Below, in pieces: positions 1-10,772 of a DNA stretch of 64,000 nt. Origin of the DNA: Ottelia alismoides. Taxonomy: Eukaryota > Streptophyta > Magnoliopsida > Alismatales > Hydrocharitaceae. The number at the start of each line of letters is the position of its first letter. Within the stretch, counting starts at the first letter, position 1. Location of the stretch: the NCBI GenBank assembly GCA_037367405.1, contig JAZKJV010000600.1, positions 496,001 to 560,000 of the forward strand. Reading direction: 5' to 3'. The position numbers and the translations under genes are program-made. The notes under the pieces were generated by a model that was not told where the DNA came from, searched no databases, and saw only the letters and a list, made by a program, of their open reading frames with translations.

Positions 1-779
1 TCGAGGAGCAAGCCTCACTCGTGAAAGAATTTTTTTCATAAAACATAATTAACCGTAATTTAAATTTTCAAATTCTAGAAATTAATTAGTTATAATTAAA
101 TACATAACTCCATGACATTTTAAGGCTAACTTCATGGTTTAAACATCCAAGTTGTTATATAACTCTTTTTTTAGACTTAAATCTAAAAGAAGTCAAGTAA
201 ATATGGATATGCAAGCACAATAATGGGTAACTCTCAGCAAAATTTAAAGTTTTGAATAAAATTTAACTAAAGGGAGTAGATGTAACACCCCGTTTTCAAA
301 ATTAGGTTAGATATGTGTGTCATTCAATTGAGAAGGATAATAGAGTAAGCAGTGAATCGGTTATCATTTTTTACTTTACCATAAGGATTGGAGGATAAAA
401 TACTTGAATATTGCATGTTATGACCATCTTTGTTCATGCATGCTTTTATGTGTATTAATTTAGTCTCGATTGAATAGAAGAAAAGACGAAAGACTTGCAT
501 CCAAACATTTTAATAAAGAAAGCATTTATGCTTGATTCATACTAAAGAGTAGAGACACTAGATTTAAGGACTCAAGACTCAATTTTTGTTCATGTTGATT
601 TATAAAGAACATGCATAACAAAATAAGAATAAGTTTAATACTTTAATAAAATAAAAAATTGCATTGCAATGAATTGTGAGCTTAAGGACTTGCAAATACT
701 TGTCTACAAAAGATGAAAAGCCCACAATCAAAAAGAAAAGAAAAAATATTGTAAAAAAATAAAAAAATCAGCACACAAA
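1..779. other. AT-rich intergenic/repeat DNA, no gene seen
   Basis: No supported reading frame. A TGTAACACCCCG string at about 280, preceded by a purine-rich stretch, resembles the start of many plant Ty3-type LTRs, but no second copy or primer site is visible. The first 20 bases contain the same CGAGG/CCTC words as the block at 780-914, so this stretch may be the interior of one transposon that starts left of the window. Confidence 0.3.
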
Positions 780-914
780 TGAGGCAGTGCCTCGAGACGT
801 TCGCCTCGAGGCACACCTCATAAGCATCGAGGCGCACGCCTCACTGAGGCTGCATGAGGCTATAGCCTCGAGGCGTACGCCTCAGCACCTCGAGGCACGT
901 TTTTAAAAACAATG
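780..914. repeat. GC-rich palindromic block, probable hAT-type element terminus
   Basis: Repeated GCCTCGAGGC-type palindromes occur in tight succession and finish at a sequence whose reverse complement begins CATTGTTTTTAAAAACG. This resembles ends of plant hAT-like non-autonomous elements. The other terminus is not in the window, so no target duplication can be tested. Confidence 0.4.
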
Positions 915-2415
915 GTAGCAATTGCGTGAGGAAAGTCGTTGACAATGAGGAGATTGTCGGAGGCAACATGGGGGGACTCAAAGTATTGCTCTTGGAGGTG
1001 ATGCACCTGCCTTGATCATAGGGGTGCAAGACAAAGGAAGAGGCATAGACAAACGCGTAGATGCACGTATGCGGTAGTGGTATGGATTAAAATAATAATT
1101 GGTTTTGTGTTTGGTTAGATAAACTTAAGGGGTGGTTAGGTTAGTAAAGTAAATTAACAACATGGGCTTGCATGTAATACAAAGTAACTATATAAGTCTT
1201 TGAGTGTAAATATAACTTGTAGAGGGATGACATGTTTTTATAGGAAGGAGGTAAGCTTTCATGAGAAGGTGGCAGCCTTTTGGTCGGGTCTGATTGTGGA
1301 TGGCTCAGCTATTAGAAGCTTGATCTTGAAGTTGGAGACACTTCGCAAGATTCTTATTACTTATAGGGGGATCGGGGTGGAGAGGGAGCATAAACGCTCC
1401 TCAACACATAAGGAGATTATGTATCTTGATTTGCTATGGATGATCAGAATCTAGATGATGTTTGGTGACTTAGTGCAAAAAGATTATCGAGGAGAAGGAT
1501 CGGAAGAGAGAAGCGAAGCAGAGGGAAATATCTCGGCAAAAATGGTTGAATGAAGGGGATGAGAATGCAAGGTTTTTCATACTATGGCTAGTGGTCGGAG
1601 TTGTCGGAATCACGTCCATTTTGTATCTATTAGGGGTGAGGTTTTCACAGGGAGAATGCAATGGCTGGGGTTGTCACTGATAACTTCAGATTAACGAGCC
1701 AGTGTGCATCATCAAATTGTTCTCGGTGGATTGACCTAAGGTTTTTCCATATACACAGTAAGGAAGTTGATTGCTTTATTGGAGTTTTTGAGATGCATGC
1801 GATTCAGAATGCAATTTTTTATCTCAATGCTGATGGTTGTTCTAGGTCTGATGGATTTCATGTCTTCTTTGTAAGGAATTTTGGGACTTGGTTGCGAAAG
1901 ATGTGCTGTCCATGGTGATTGAGTGCACCTGTGGGAACTTCGAATTCAATCGCCTGAGTCTATCTTGCATTTGTTTTTTTCCCAAAAAAAGATGTTGTCT
2001 GGGTGGAGAACTTGCATCTCATTGTGAACTTGTCTAACACAACTTTTTATTGCAAAACTATTAACGCGTCTGTTTTGAGGAATATAGGATGGATCTTTTC
2101 GCTTGCCCAGAGTGCTTTCCTGCCTTGTAGGTAGATGATGGATAGTGTAGTAGCGACTTTGGAGATTGTTTCTGATTGAAGAGTCGTCATGTTCTTGGGT
2201 TGCTTTGGAAGGTGAACTTCTTGAAGGCTTATAACTGCATAAATTGGCGGTTCCTTTGAGCATCATTGCATTGACGGTATTTCTCGGACACTTAGATCCC
2301 CTCGATGAAGCAGTGTATTATGACCTCTTCATGTGTTCATTTGGTCAATGGGCTCATATAGGGTAGATTCTTCCAACCACAGAGAGATGTTCGACATGGT
2401 TGCCCATTGGCTCCT

Positions 2416-2622
2416 TGTAACATCCCAACCCCAAACATAGTACCATACCTAAAATTCACGAAGTGTGGGTGCGGTTTATAAGTGGTGGGTATTACTACTT
2501 GACAACTTGGGCTTAAACATTTTGGGTGGTTGCCAACGGATCCATCTGGGCCCGTACCCAACAAGTTGTCAGGGTTAGTTTTCTTCGATAACGGACCGGG
2601 GACCTAAGTCCGAGAAGTTACA
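2416..2622 (+). repeat. 5' LTR of TRIM
   Basis: TGTAACATCCC start and GTTACA end. It is nearly identical to the copy at 2800-3006 apart from scattered substitutions, pointing to a moderately recent insertion. Confidence 0.9.
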
Positions 2623-2799
2623 AATGGTATCAGAGCCAAATTCTCTCTGATAGTGGAAAGGGCTACCCGAGAGGTGGAGCCGCCCCTACAAAGAGGTTGG
2701 AGGAAATGGCTACCCAGAGCGTGCAACCGCCACTGTCACTGGGAATAAGTGAATGGACCATGTCGCAACGAGGATGTTGCGAATATAAGTGGGGGAGGT

Positions 2800-3006
2800 T
2801 GTAATATCCCAACCCCAAACATAGTACCATACCTAAAATTCACGAAGTGTGGGTGTGGTTTATAAGTGGTGGGGATTACTACTTGACAACTTGGGCTTAA
2901 GCATTTTGGGTGGTTGCCAACGGATTCATCTGGGCCCGTACCCAACAAGTTGTCAGGGCCAGTTCTCCTCGATAACGGACCGTGGACCTAAGCCCGGGAC
3001 GTTACA
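2800..3006 (+). repeat. 3' LTR of TRIM
   Basis: Starts TGTAATATCCC and ends ACGTTACA. Same length as the 5' LTR and directly followed by the CTCCT target duplication. Confidence 0.9.
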
Positions 3007-3285
3007 CTCCTTCTTTCTTTATTCTGATGGTTGATGCTCTTGCGGTGATAGATGATCGATATGTTGTTGGTGGTCATTGTTCTGTTTGCTTGAGGGAGGA
3101 GTTGTACCTATCGATGTATAGTACATGATGACACGATCCTTTTTGCGGAAGGTGGCGTGCCAAGCTATAGAGGATTGTTTGGCGGATCTTCATTATTCGA
3201 CAACATCTCAGGGTTGAGGATCAATTAGTTACAAGAATGTTTTTATGCCATGTGGTCTGAGTGTGGACAGAGTTCCATATGGTTA

Positions 3286-4332
3286 AGAGAAAATTACATA
3301 GCTTTACTCACTTGTCGTGCAAGAAATACAAATGGAAAATTACAAGGCAGCACTTGTCACACAAGTAAGAAATATAAAGGAAGTCACAACATAATTTAGC
3401 ACATATAATTTTATGCAACTTAGATATTCATATTATGAGATAAAAAATAAAGTAGAAGTGACCAAGTAACATTACAATGACTTTTAAACTTTTTATGAGA
3501 GGATAATCTTACAACTTTTCAAGTACCAATAGGCAATAATTAATAACACGAACATGCATGTTCTCTAAAAAAATATCTACAGTTCTTGCAAAGGTTACAT
3601 TTATCTCATGAAGTAAATTTATTCTCTTGAAAATATTTTTTCCAATGTTAAATTTGCCACATGTAAATTATATTATAGTTTATTTTATCATATACTAAAA
3701 ATATTAGAACAACGTGCATCTAACAATCCCCTTTAACAGATCAAAGTCAAGTCAAATAACTAAAATTATTGTATTGACTTTTATACTTTTTATTATAACG
3801 GAGAATATATAAGTTTCCACTAAAAACCAGTTTCTTTTTTATGGATCCAAATTCTTTTATAAACAAGTAATCTTTTAAATGTGTAAACTATTTTATAGTT
3901 TTATCCATTATAAAGTCAGAATATCAGATTTTTTAGCAAGAAAATATTATATATGTATATAACTTAAGTACTCTGTGTCCTGTCGAAAGAAATTGTGAGA
4001 TACATAGCAACCTTTTTGTTAGAATTTGGCATAGCCCAGCAATTGTTTCAAATTAAATAAGTTTAGAAAATAAAAGTATGATGTTAAATTATCATCTGAG
4101 GGACAACTACGCAATTTTTATATCAAATTGGTCAAAATTCATCTCATAATTAGAACTTAGGAGTTGAACCTACATCCCTGCTGCCGTAGGGGAACTGTAA
4201 GATTATCCAAAACCATCATACAAATTATATGTTAAATAGACAGAAGGACCTACAAGTAAACACAAATACAATATGCTAGTGCCAGTGTCATGGGCAACTG
4301 TAAATTCAAGACAGCTAAGTCAACATACGGAC
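3286..4332. other. AT-rich DNA, probably intronic to the ZDP-like fragment
   Basis: No open frame or recognised domain on either strand. I looked on the minus strand for the phosphatase exon that should follow (encoding FTNES) and did not find it. A possible SINE lies at about 4141-4215. Confidence 0.35.
4141..4215 (-). repeat. possible tRNA-derived SINE head
   Basis: On the minus strand, GGTTCAACTCC matches a Pol III B box, in a tRNA-like T-arm context (GGATGTAGGTTCAACTCCTA). No convincing A box is visible, and neither target duplications nor a tail could be set. Confidence 0.25.
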
Positions 4333-4575
4333 CAGCTTGTAACCATTGCTGTATAGGTTCTGCAGCTTCTCTGGGATTGATGGATATAAAAGTGACCATT
4401 CATCTGGCCCAATTCTGCAAGAAAATTGTGGCATTCAATTAGAACACAGTGATCTACCGACCAAAGGGAAAGAATTAGTTCAGTTACAGGCAACATACCT
4501 TTTTATAGATGTACTTACGAGGCAGCCATCAAAATCAAATGCAGCTATTTTCTCTGAATCTTGGAGATTTTCATC
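4333..4575 (-). pseudogene. ZDP: DNA 3'-phosphatase (ZDP/PNKP-like), two internal exons
   Basis: Two minus-strand exons, 4499-4575 and 4333-4414, are joined in frame by an 84-bp intron with donor GTATGT and acceptor TGCAG. The first encodes AAFDFDGCLVSTSIK, carrying the DxDG nucleophile motif of the HAD phosphatase fold. The second encodes PDEWSLLYPSIPEKLQNLY and ends NGYKL at a GT donor. This matches the phosphatase domain of plant ZDP, which removes 3'-phosphates during base-excision repair and DNA demethylation. An acceptor (GTTAG) precedes the first exon. The PARP-type zinc-finger exons upstream and the FTNES exon downstream are not found: a minus-strand copia LTR begins 139 bp upstream and LINE A lies about 1 kb downstream. 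It is either a gene stretched by insertions or a severed fragment; with only 53 codons visible I call it a fragment. A transposon-captured piece is an alternative. Confidence 0.72.
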
Positions 4576-4821
4576 CTAACAAGAGTAATGACAGAAACAA
4601 AATGACCAAAATGTGTTGTGGACTTGCATGACATACTGGCATTGTACTTTCATAGACGGTTCAGAATGTTATATAATAAAGAAGTGACAAAATAGCAACC
4701 AAGTCTTTTCCCACTGTGGAGAAAGATGAAAGAACACAATGATTTGTTTTATTCAAGAGGTCTAGGGGTCCTTATATAGGACGGAACCCTAGAGAGCTCA
4801 TAACCGGGAAAATACATAAGT

Positions 4822-5859
4822 CATGGAATGAAATTTCGCGAAATTTCGGTTTCGAGAGGTCATGGGTATCGAAACTCTTATATATATCGATTTCCCGGAT
4901 TTCGACCGAAATTTCGGTGATATTTCGACATTTCGATCCATTTCGACCCATTTCGATTGAAATTCATGGATCTCAGTACAAAATTTCCTGGATTTCGACC
5001 GAAATTTCGGTGATATTTCGACATTTCGATCCATTTCGACCCATTTCGGCTGAAATTCATGGATACATGGTATGTTCAGACAAGATGGTACATACATCGA
5101 TTATTCAACTTGGGGAGCTTCTTCCCCTTTGGGTTTAAGCAGTGGAGATGAAAAAACTCTATAGCTTCTATATATTTGATATAGCTTGTTCCTTTCATTT
5201 GTTTGTCATTTATCTTCGTAAATAGATGCATCTTTATTGTAAGTATGTAATTAATTCTGTAATTCATTCGAACTTTGTCTGTGACGGTTATTTCTATGAA
5301 CAAAACATTGTTTAATAAATCATTATCTACATTTTTAAATAAAAAATTCTTTTCTATTTTTATGAACAAAAGATGTCTTCTACGTGTTGTTAACTTAGTT
5401 ATTTTGATTTCCATTTCCAGTATCTATCCGACTGCTCAACAATATGTCTAATATGACCGATATGGTGTGATATAAGGCGCATGGATGAGAGATGTGTGTG
5501 ATATAAATGTGCATTTGTAAGATGTTGTTTTAAGATCTTGGATTGGATGATATTAATTTCTAGTACATATCAGTCAAGAATCAACATTAACATTGATTTG
5601 ACCGATATGACTGATATGTCCGATATGTGCGATCTAAGGGGAATATATAAGCAATATGTGTGATATAAGTGTGTATTTGTAAGCTATTTATTGTTGTAAT
5701 AACTCATAAGATCTTAATTTCCAAAAAATCATCGAAAAATGGCTTTTTTGAGTCATTTTCGACATTTCCACCGAAACGGTCGAAATTTCCCGAAATTTCA
5801 CCGAAATTTCGATTTTGGAGGGGACCGAAACGAGATCGAAATCGAGATTTCGAACCTTG
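4822..5859. mobile_element. 1038-bp hAT-type non-autonomous element (TTTCG-rich)
   Basis: Flanked by the perfect 8-bp duplication ACATAAGT at 4814-4821 and 5860-5867, the signature of hAT insertion. Ends are imperfect inverted repeats: CATGGAATGAAATTTCG on the left, and CAAGGTTCGAAATCTCG on the right after reverse complementing. Subterminal regions are packed with CGAAATTTCG words. No transposase is encoded; short open frames here only reflect the repeats. It lies inside a copia LTR, so it is younger than that insertion. Confidence 0.87.
4889..5066. repeat. 93-bp tandem duplication inside the TTTCG element
   Basis: Two near-identical units, the second starting 93 bp after the first, each carrying GGATTTCGACCGAAATTTCG followed by CATTTCGATCCATTTCGACC. 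They differ at only a few bases, so the duplication is recent relative to the element. Confidence 0.75.
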
Positions 5860-6479
5860 ACATAAGTACCCCCAATGGGGTTACAATGAAATAGGCTAAG
5901 TATAAACGCATCTCTAACAATCTCCCTCAAGTTTGAGCATATCTATCGATCATGCCCAACTTGGAAATTATCCAGGAGAGGCGCTTCTTAGGTAAAGCAT
6001 TCGTGAATACATACGTAAGTTGAAGATCTGTCGTAATGTGTAGAGTAGTAATCTTCCATCCTCGTACGGCATCACGTTAAAATGGCAGCCAATCTCTATG
6101 TGCTTAGTCCGCTCATGAAACAAAGGATTCACAGCAATGTATGTAGCGGATTTGTGTTCACACATAGAGGAATAGGAATAATGACAACAATACCAAGTTC
6201 CTGTAGAAAGGTCGGTAACCAAGTAATCTCGCAGGTACCCTAGGCCATAGTCATGTATTATGCCTCTACATTGATCTGGAGACTACAATCTACTTCTCGC
6301 TCCTCCAAGTAACAAGATTTCCTCCAACCATCATAGCATAACCTGTAGTGGAGCGATAATCCTCAGGTGAGCTCGCAAAATCTGCATCAGCATATGCAAT
6401 AACATCAGTGAAGCCATTTGCCCCATAGAAGAGGCCATGTCCTGTTGATTCCTCTAATAAGCAGTAGGGTGCGGCAGGT

Positions 6480-7738
6480 TGATTAACTTCCCTTGATTGT
6501 GATGCTGGAAAAGAGGCTCACTGGGTAGAAGTCTTCTTGCCTTTATTAAGGAGGTAAATTGGTGCTACTCAAGTATGTCCTTTCGGCTATTCCCATTTTC
6601 TCCTTCTTTTCCAGAATTCTTCCAGCTGGAATTCGGCGAAGACCTGGGTTTATCATGAATACTTCTTCTTGTCCTCTCCTGGTGACTCCACCGGAGCTCA
6701 TCGACTGGAGGACAGTTGCGTTATAAAGATAATTATGGGCTTGGTGTTGTCTAAGTGGATCTGTTGCATTTGGGGAGACATTGATGATTTCTTCTATACC
6801 ATGTTTTGGAAGATTTACAGGGTGTCTACTCATTTTTTGAAGTCATGAGAGGTTGCCCACTCATCTTCCACGTTTTAAAAGGATTGTGTTTTTTGTTGTT
6901 GAAGATTAGGCCGCTATTGCGGTCACTTCTAGTGGATGGTGGTGGTTTCAGTTTCTGACGTGATGAGTGGACGAAGGATGGGGCTCTTTGTGAGCATTTC
7001 CCCTGTTTGTTTGCCATGGTGTCTAATCCTGATATCTCTGTGATTGGGACGTGAGAAAATGTCACCTATTTCCTGATCTTTTAAAGTTTTTTATCACAGA
7101 ATGGCGGGCCTTATGGAATTTAAGGAGTGTCTAGATGGGATGGATGGTCCCTCCTTGGGGTGTGATCATTTAGAGTTGGTGCGATATGGTAATTTTTCAG
7201 TTAGAAAAGCCTACAAGGCTCTATTTGGGATTGTGGTTTTTTATTCGAAGGAATGTGTTGATGACTGCAAGTGGATTTGGAATTGGAAGGTACCTATAAG
7301 GATTAAGGTCTTCCTCTGGTTATTGCGACGATGGAGGGAGGTGATTGAGGCCAGACTGGCTCATTTCTTTCACGATGCTGATGCTGCCTATGCTCGTTGT
7401 TTAAGCGAAGACACATATCATTTTCTTCGATTATGACGGTTATTAGATTGTTTGGAAGAAGTTTGGATTCTCATAGGTGGCAACTGTTGGGTTGAGCTGA
7501 CATGGTAAGGATATTTCCAGGGTTGTTGCCATGGTTTAGGTTCTCTGACTGGTAGGAACAGGATATTGTTCCAGCATGATAGATTTTACGCTGAGAATGT
7601 TGTAGAATGGGGTGAACGACTGAGAATGTTGGCTACCTTTTAGCCCTGCACTTGTAATTTTGTGAATACATGAAGAAGTTTTTTGGGCTGGCACCTTAAT
7701 GGTGAACATCCCATTTCTTTTAAAAAACATGTAAATTA
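6480..7738 (+). mobile_element. LINE fragment B (3' part of ORF2)
   Basis: Begins with a reading like LEKRLTG-KSS then GGKLVLLKYVLSAIPIF and ILPAGIRRRPGF, the standard C-terminal RT segment of plant LINEs. The zf-RVT-like region at 7101-7436 contains FSVRKAYKALFG and WKVPIRIKVFLWLLRR. Stops and frameshifts abound. The 3' end near 7700-7738 has the family tail (GGCACC...CATCCC...TTTTAAAA). Confidence 0.75.
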
Positions 7739-8484
7739 TGAAAGTATACATGTACAGAAAAATTCCGTTATATTTTAGCCTTTATTCAATTCTTTGTTAC
7801 GCCCTGCCCCCTCTAAAGTTATACTCAGTCTTACAATATTCTGATCAATATATTCCACCAATTTATTTATCCTAGAGTTCATCTCCACTGTACACACGCC
7901 ATAAATCAGGAGGGAGCTTGTCAAGGAGTCGTAATGGAGAAAGTTGAGGGGTCCATGGGGCAGCGTGGAAGTGATCACATGCAATGCAGTTAATGTGGCA
8001 TAGTGCTGCATGCTGGGTCAGGTGGGGCTTGATGAGTGGTGGCCAGTGGTTGCAGCTGATCATCATCATGGATGTTGAATGGCTCTTGGGGGTAGGCATT
8101 ACTAGAGCTAAGATGAGTGTTTGTAGTGCAATTTGTGATGATGGAGATCTTCAGGGAAAACATGGGGGAGGGGTTGCATTTGTCTGGGTGGGTGGTCAGG
8201 ATCTCGATGGATGCCAATGCCAATGTGATGTTCGCAACAGAGGAAGACATCATTCATGCTGAGATTGGAAGGAAGGTAATGAAAGTGGTGAATGTGTTAA
8301 GTAGCAATGGTATCTAGAAATGTAGAATGAAGAGGGGGAATGAATGACATGTTATGCTAATTTTGATAGCACATGAATAGTAAAATGGTGTTTTTAATGG
8401 TAGGTTTGCCGAAAGATATCTCACATGGACCAGGTTGTAAAAGTTCACAGGTTTATAGGGGTTGGGGTGTAAATATGAAGTTTT
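7739..8484. other. unassigned DNA, possibly a decayed exon
   Basis: GC content is higher than the flanks between 7890 and 8290, and overlapping frames on both strands stay open for 60-90 codons, but I recognise none of the products and see no convincing splice structure. It may be a decayed host exon or a piece of a larger element. Confidence 0.2.
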
Positions 8485-9153
8485 TCAATAGCACTTCAGA
8501 CGGAGCTGTTGCAGCGTACGGGGCCGTCTACGGGTAGGGACCACTTGGAGTGGAGAGATGGAAAATTTTCAATTAGGAAAGCATATCGTTTTTTGGTGGA
8601 TGATGGGGCGGTGGTGCAGGACGAGATGAGGGTTGACATGGGGATGATTTGGAAGAGTAAGGTGCCTAATCGGGTTAAGATCTTCCTTTGGTTGTTCAGA
8701 ATGGGGAGGATTCTCTCCAAGAGTCGTCGGGGACTTCTGCTGGGCGTAGAGAACGTCTCCTGTGATCGTTGCAATATGGCAATTGAGGACGCGGACCACT
8801 TGTTCTTTACCTGTCAGGATTCGAAGGAGGTGTGGGATAGGGCCAATGTGGCATGGCTGGAGAGCCGGGATTATGACGCTTTTTGGAGGAGCATGAGATT
8901 GGTTTGCGGTGTTGGCCAGGAGGACAGCTTTTTTCCTTTTGTTGTGGTTTGGTCCATCTGGTGTGCTAGGAATGAGCTTATATTTAGGGGGCAAAGGTTT
9001 TATTCTAAAAATGTGATTGACCACTGTAGGGCGTTATGTTCCTCATGGCAGGTATAACATGATGTAATCCTTTCTTGTAATATTTATATATAATTATATA
9101 TAATTTGAGGTGACTCCCTGTTTGGGAGGCCACCCTTTTTACTCTAAAAAAAA
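8485..9153 (+). mobile_element. LINE fragment C (5'-truncated, zf-RVT domain intact)
   Basis: A 5'-truncated LINE copy. The open frame 8509-9057 (182 codons) encodes the ORF2 C-terminus: GRDHLEWRDGKFSIRKAYRF, WKSKVPNRVKIFLWLFRMG, the zinc-finger-like CDRCNMAIEDADHLFFTC, and WSIWCARNELIFRGQRFYS. The 3' tail carries the family signature and ends in A8 at 9153. The domain is unusually well preserved compared with LINEs A and B, indicating a younger insertion. It sits just 5' of the pseudouridine kinase exons, possibly within that gene's intron. Confidence 0.85.
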
Positions 9154-9454
9154 CTGCTGTTACGTTGTTTACAGTGCATGCATGCAACTATCCCAGTAAT
9201 TAAAAATGACCTCAACTTTCCTCCACTTTTTGCCTTGACAATATACTTCAATAAAGCATATGCATATTGATGTCTTGGACACTGGTGACTTTCCTTGATA
9301 ATACATTTCAATAACTGTATTGCAACATGGCAACATCGTGAAGTAATTATGCCTTACACTTAGTCAGAGTTTCACAGAACTTCCAATTGTAAAATGCGGA
9401 TTTGGTTAACTTTATACTATTGTGTTTAGATGTTTCTGTTTTTTTTGCTCTCAG

Positions 9455-10772
9455 TTGCAGAGGGCTGTGGTGTTCCGGTGTGGTTTGAACCTGTGTCAGT
9501 AATCAAATCAGAAAGAGTTGCATCAATTGCTAAGTATGTGAGTATAATATTCTTGTTTCTCTCATGCAGTAGACATTTATGTTCCAGTTTGTTTTCTGAT
9601 CTCTAGTGAAATAGATGGACAGCAAATGTTGTCATTATTCTTCTTTGGTATCGTTTTGTTCCTTTTGTCATGCATTTGTTTCATTGAGTCTTATTTATTT
9701 CGTAGTTTAGTTCTTATTTAATGTTTCATTCTTTGTTCATCCATATGGCAGATAACGTTTACATCCCCTAACGAACACGAGCTTATTGCAATGGCAAATG
9801 CTCTATCCTTGGGAAGTCAGTGTTTTTCGTATTGTGATGTGGACGAGAAAGGAGAAAGGTTCTCTCCTGAAGACATAGCACAAAGATTAAAACCAGCAAT
9901 ATGCTTTTTGTTGGACCAAGGTATCAAGGTTGTTGTCGTCACTCTGGGATCAAATGGGATGCTTCTATGTTCCAGAGAGGATCCAAATTTTATGCAGAGG
10001 GTTAATAATAAAGTTAGATCCACGAATCAAGTCAAACTGTATGAACTTGTCCATGGTAGCTGTTCATCACATCAGCTCATCCATTCCATAAACACCGCAA
10101 GGAAAAATTATGCATATGCATTGCATTTCCATGCACTTCCGGCATCAGTGGTGAGCCTTACAGGAGCTGGTGACTGTTTAGTGGGTGGTGCAATAGCATC
10201 CATATGCTCCGGGTTAGACCTTATCTGTAGTATGGCTGTTGCTGTATCTGTGGCAAAGGCAGCAGTAGAGAGCAAACTCAATGTGCCCCCAGATTTTTCT
10301 CTGAAGGATATTGCAGGTACTGGTTATAGATGAGTTTGCTTATGTGCCTCCAGACTCATATGAGTTTGCTTATGTCAAGCTTCTCGATGTTTGCTTATGT
10401 GCCTCCAAACATAAACTCAATGTGCCTCCAGACTCATAAAAGTTTGCTTATGTCTAGCTTCTCTAATGGAAATCACTTGTGGAGGTTGAGGACTTCTGAG
10501 TTTTGGCATTTGTGGCTATCGTTTTTTTGGTGGAAGTTGCAAAAAAAACAGCATATTTATTTCTGTAAACGGGATGAACTGGTTATATATAGGATGCCTA
10601 GATCTGGTTTATAGTATTTACCGTTTAGTATTGATAAGCGGATGTTATGAACTTTTACTTTTGGTTCCTAGGAATTTTGGAGAAAGGACTAAATGGAATC
10701 ATTACCTTCTTTTTCAACGCAGATGATGCAAAGCTCTTGTGTTCTGCTGCAAGATTATTTATCCTCAGATGA
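9455..10772 (+). CDS. pseudouridine kinase (PfkB family), 3' half of gene
   Basis: Three exons are visible: 9455-9537, 9752-10316 and 10723-10772. Introns are 9538-9751 (donor GTGAGT, acceptor GGCAG) and 10317-10722 (donor GTACTG, acceptor CGCAG). Joined they give 232 codons. The first exon reads AEGCGVPVWFEPVSVIKSER. The second opens ITFTSPNEHELIAMANALS and carries the PfkB signature SLTGAGDCLVGG, whose GAGD holds the catalytic base and anion hole. The last exon encodes DDAKLLCSAARLFILR and the stop. This matches the C-terminal half of plant PfkB-type pseudouridine kinases, which phosphorylate pseudouridine from RNA turnover (the Arabidopsis enzyme is peroxisomal). N-terminal exons (about 150 residues) are not found upstream, where LINE C lies 300 bp away. 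The frame is intact, so it may be the end of a live gene with long upstream introns, or a severed remnant. Confidence 0.8.
10325..10465 (+). repeat. intronic tandem repeat partly derived from the adjacent exon
   Basis: In the last intron of the kinase gene, GAGTTTGCTTATGTGCCTCC and AACTCAATGTGCCTCCAGAC motifs recur several times. The second closely copies exon sequence at about 10275 (AACTCAATGTGCCCCCAGAT), so the array seems to have grown by local duplication of the exon end into the intron. Confidence 0.6.

Larger units (their letters stand above)
2416..3006 (+). mobile_element. complete TRIM (miniature LTR retrotransposon)
   Basis: Two 207-bp direct terminal repeats (2416-2622 and 2800-3006) begin TGTAA and end TTACA. 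After the first comes TGGTATCAGAGCC at 2625, complementary to the initiator Met-tRNA 3' end. Before the second is a purine tract at 2788-2798. The element is 591 bp, has no coding capacity, and is flanked by CTCCT at 2411-2415 and 3007-3011. Removing it restores the LINE reading across the junction. Mobilisation must have used proteins of another LTR element. Confidence 0.93.
1225..3285 (+). mobile_element. LINE fragment A (decayed ORF2: pre-RT and RT)
   Basis: Translated pieces in shifting frames match L1-type plant LINE ORF2. They include the pre-RT stretch with RQKWLNEGDENARFFH at about 1530-1590, the PDGFPVFF-like block (here DGFHVFF) near 1850, SAFLPCR near 2110, a degenerate RGCPLAP near 2390-2415, and a damaged YADD-region equivalent near 3130-3150. 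Many stops and frameshifts make it a relic. It is interrupted by a TRIM at 2416-3006, across which the LINE reading resumes. It may be the same insertion as LINE fragment B at 6480, because A breaks off just before the protein segment where B begins, but this is inference. Positions 915-1224 just upstream hold nothing I recognise. Confidence 0.7.
4715..6472 (-). mobile_element. truncated Ty1/copia element, minus strand (LTR plus RNase H)
   Basis: Read on the minus strand, 6470 to 5925 encodes a decayed copia RNase H region: AYADADFASSPEDYRSTTGY, then GGNLVTWRSEK, then [18 protein letters not shown] purine tract (TTGAGGGAGA) follows, then an LTR from 5919 (TGTTAGAG) to 4715 (CTCCACA). The LTR is split by a 1038-bp hAT-type element at 4822-5859. 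The 5' part of the element is missing: at about 6472 it abuts LINE fragment B. Stops and frame changes show it is inactive. Confidence 0.8.

Noticed and set aside
780..900. CRISPR-like or satellite array of CCTCGAGGC words
   Set aside because: Words are irregularly spaced palindromes with no spacer structure; they fit a transposon terminus better.
4798..5097. Minus-strand frames with repeated FRNGSKWIEMSK
   Set aside because: Product of the 93-bp tandem duplication in a non-coding hAT-type element.
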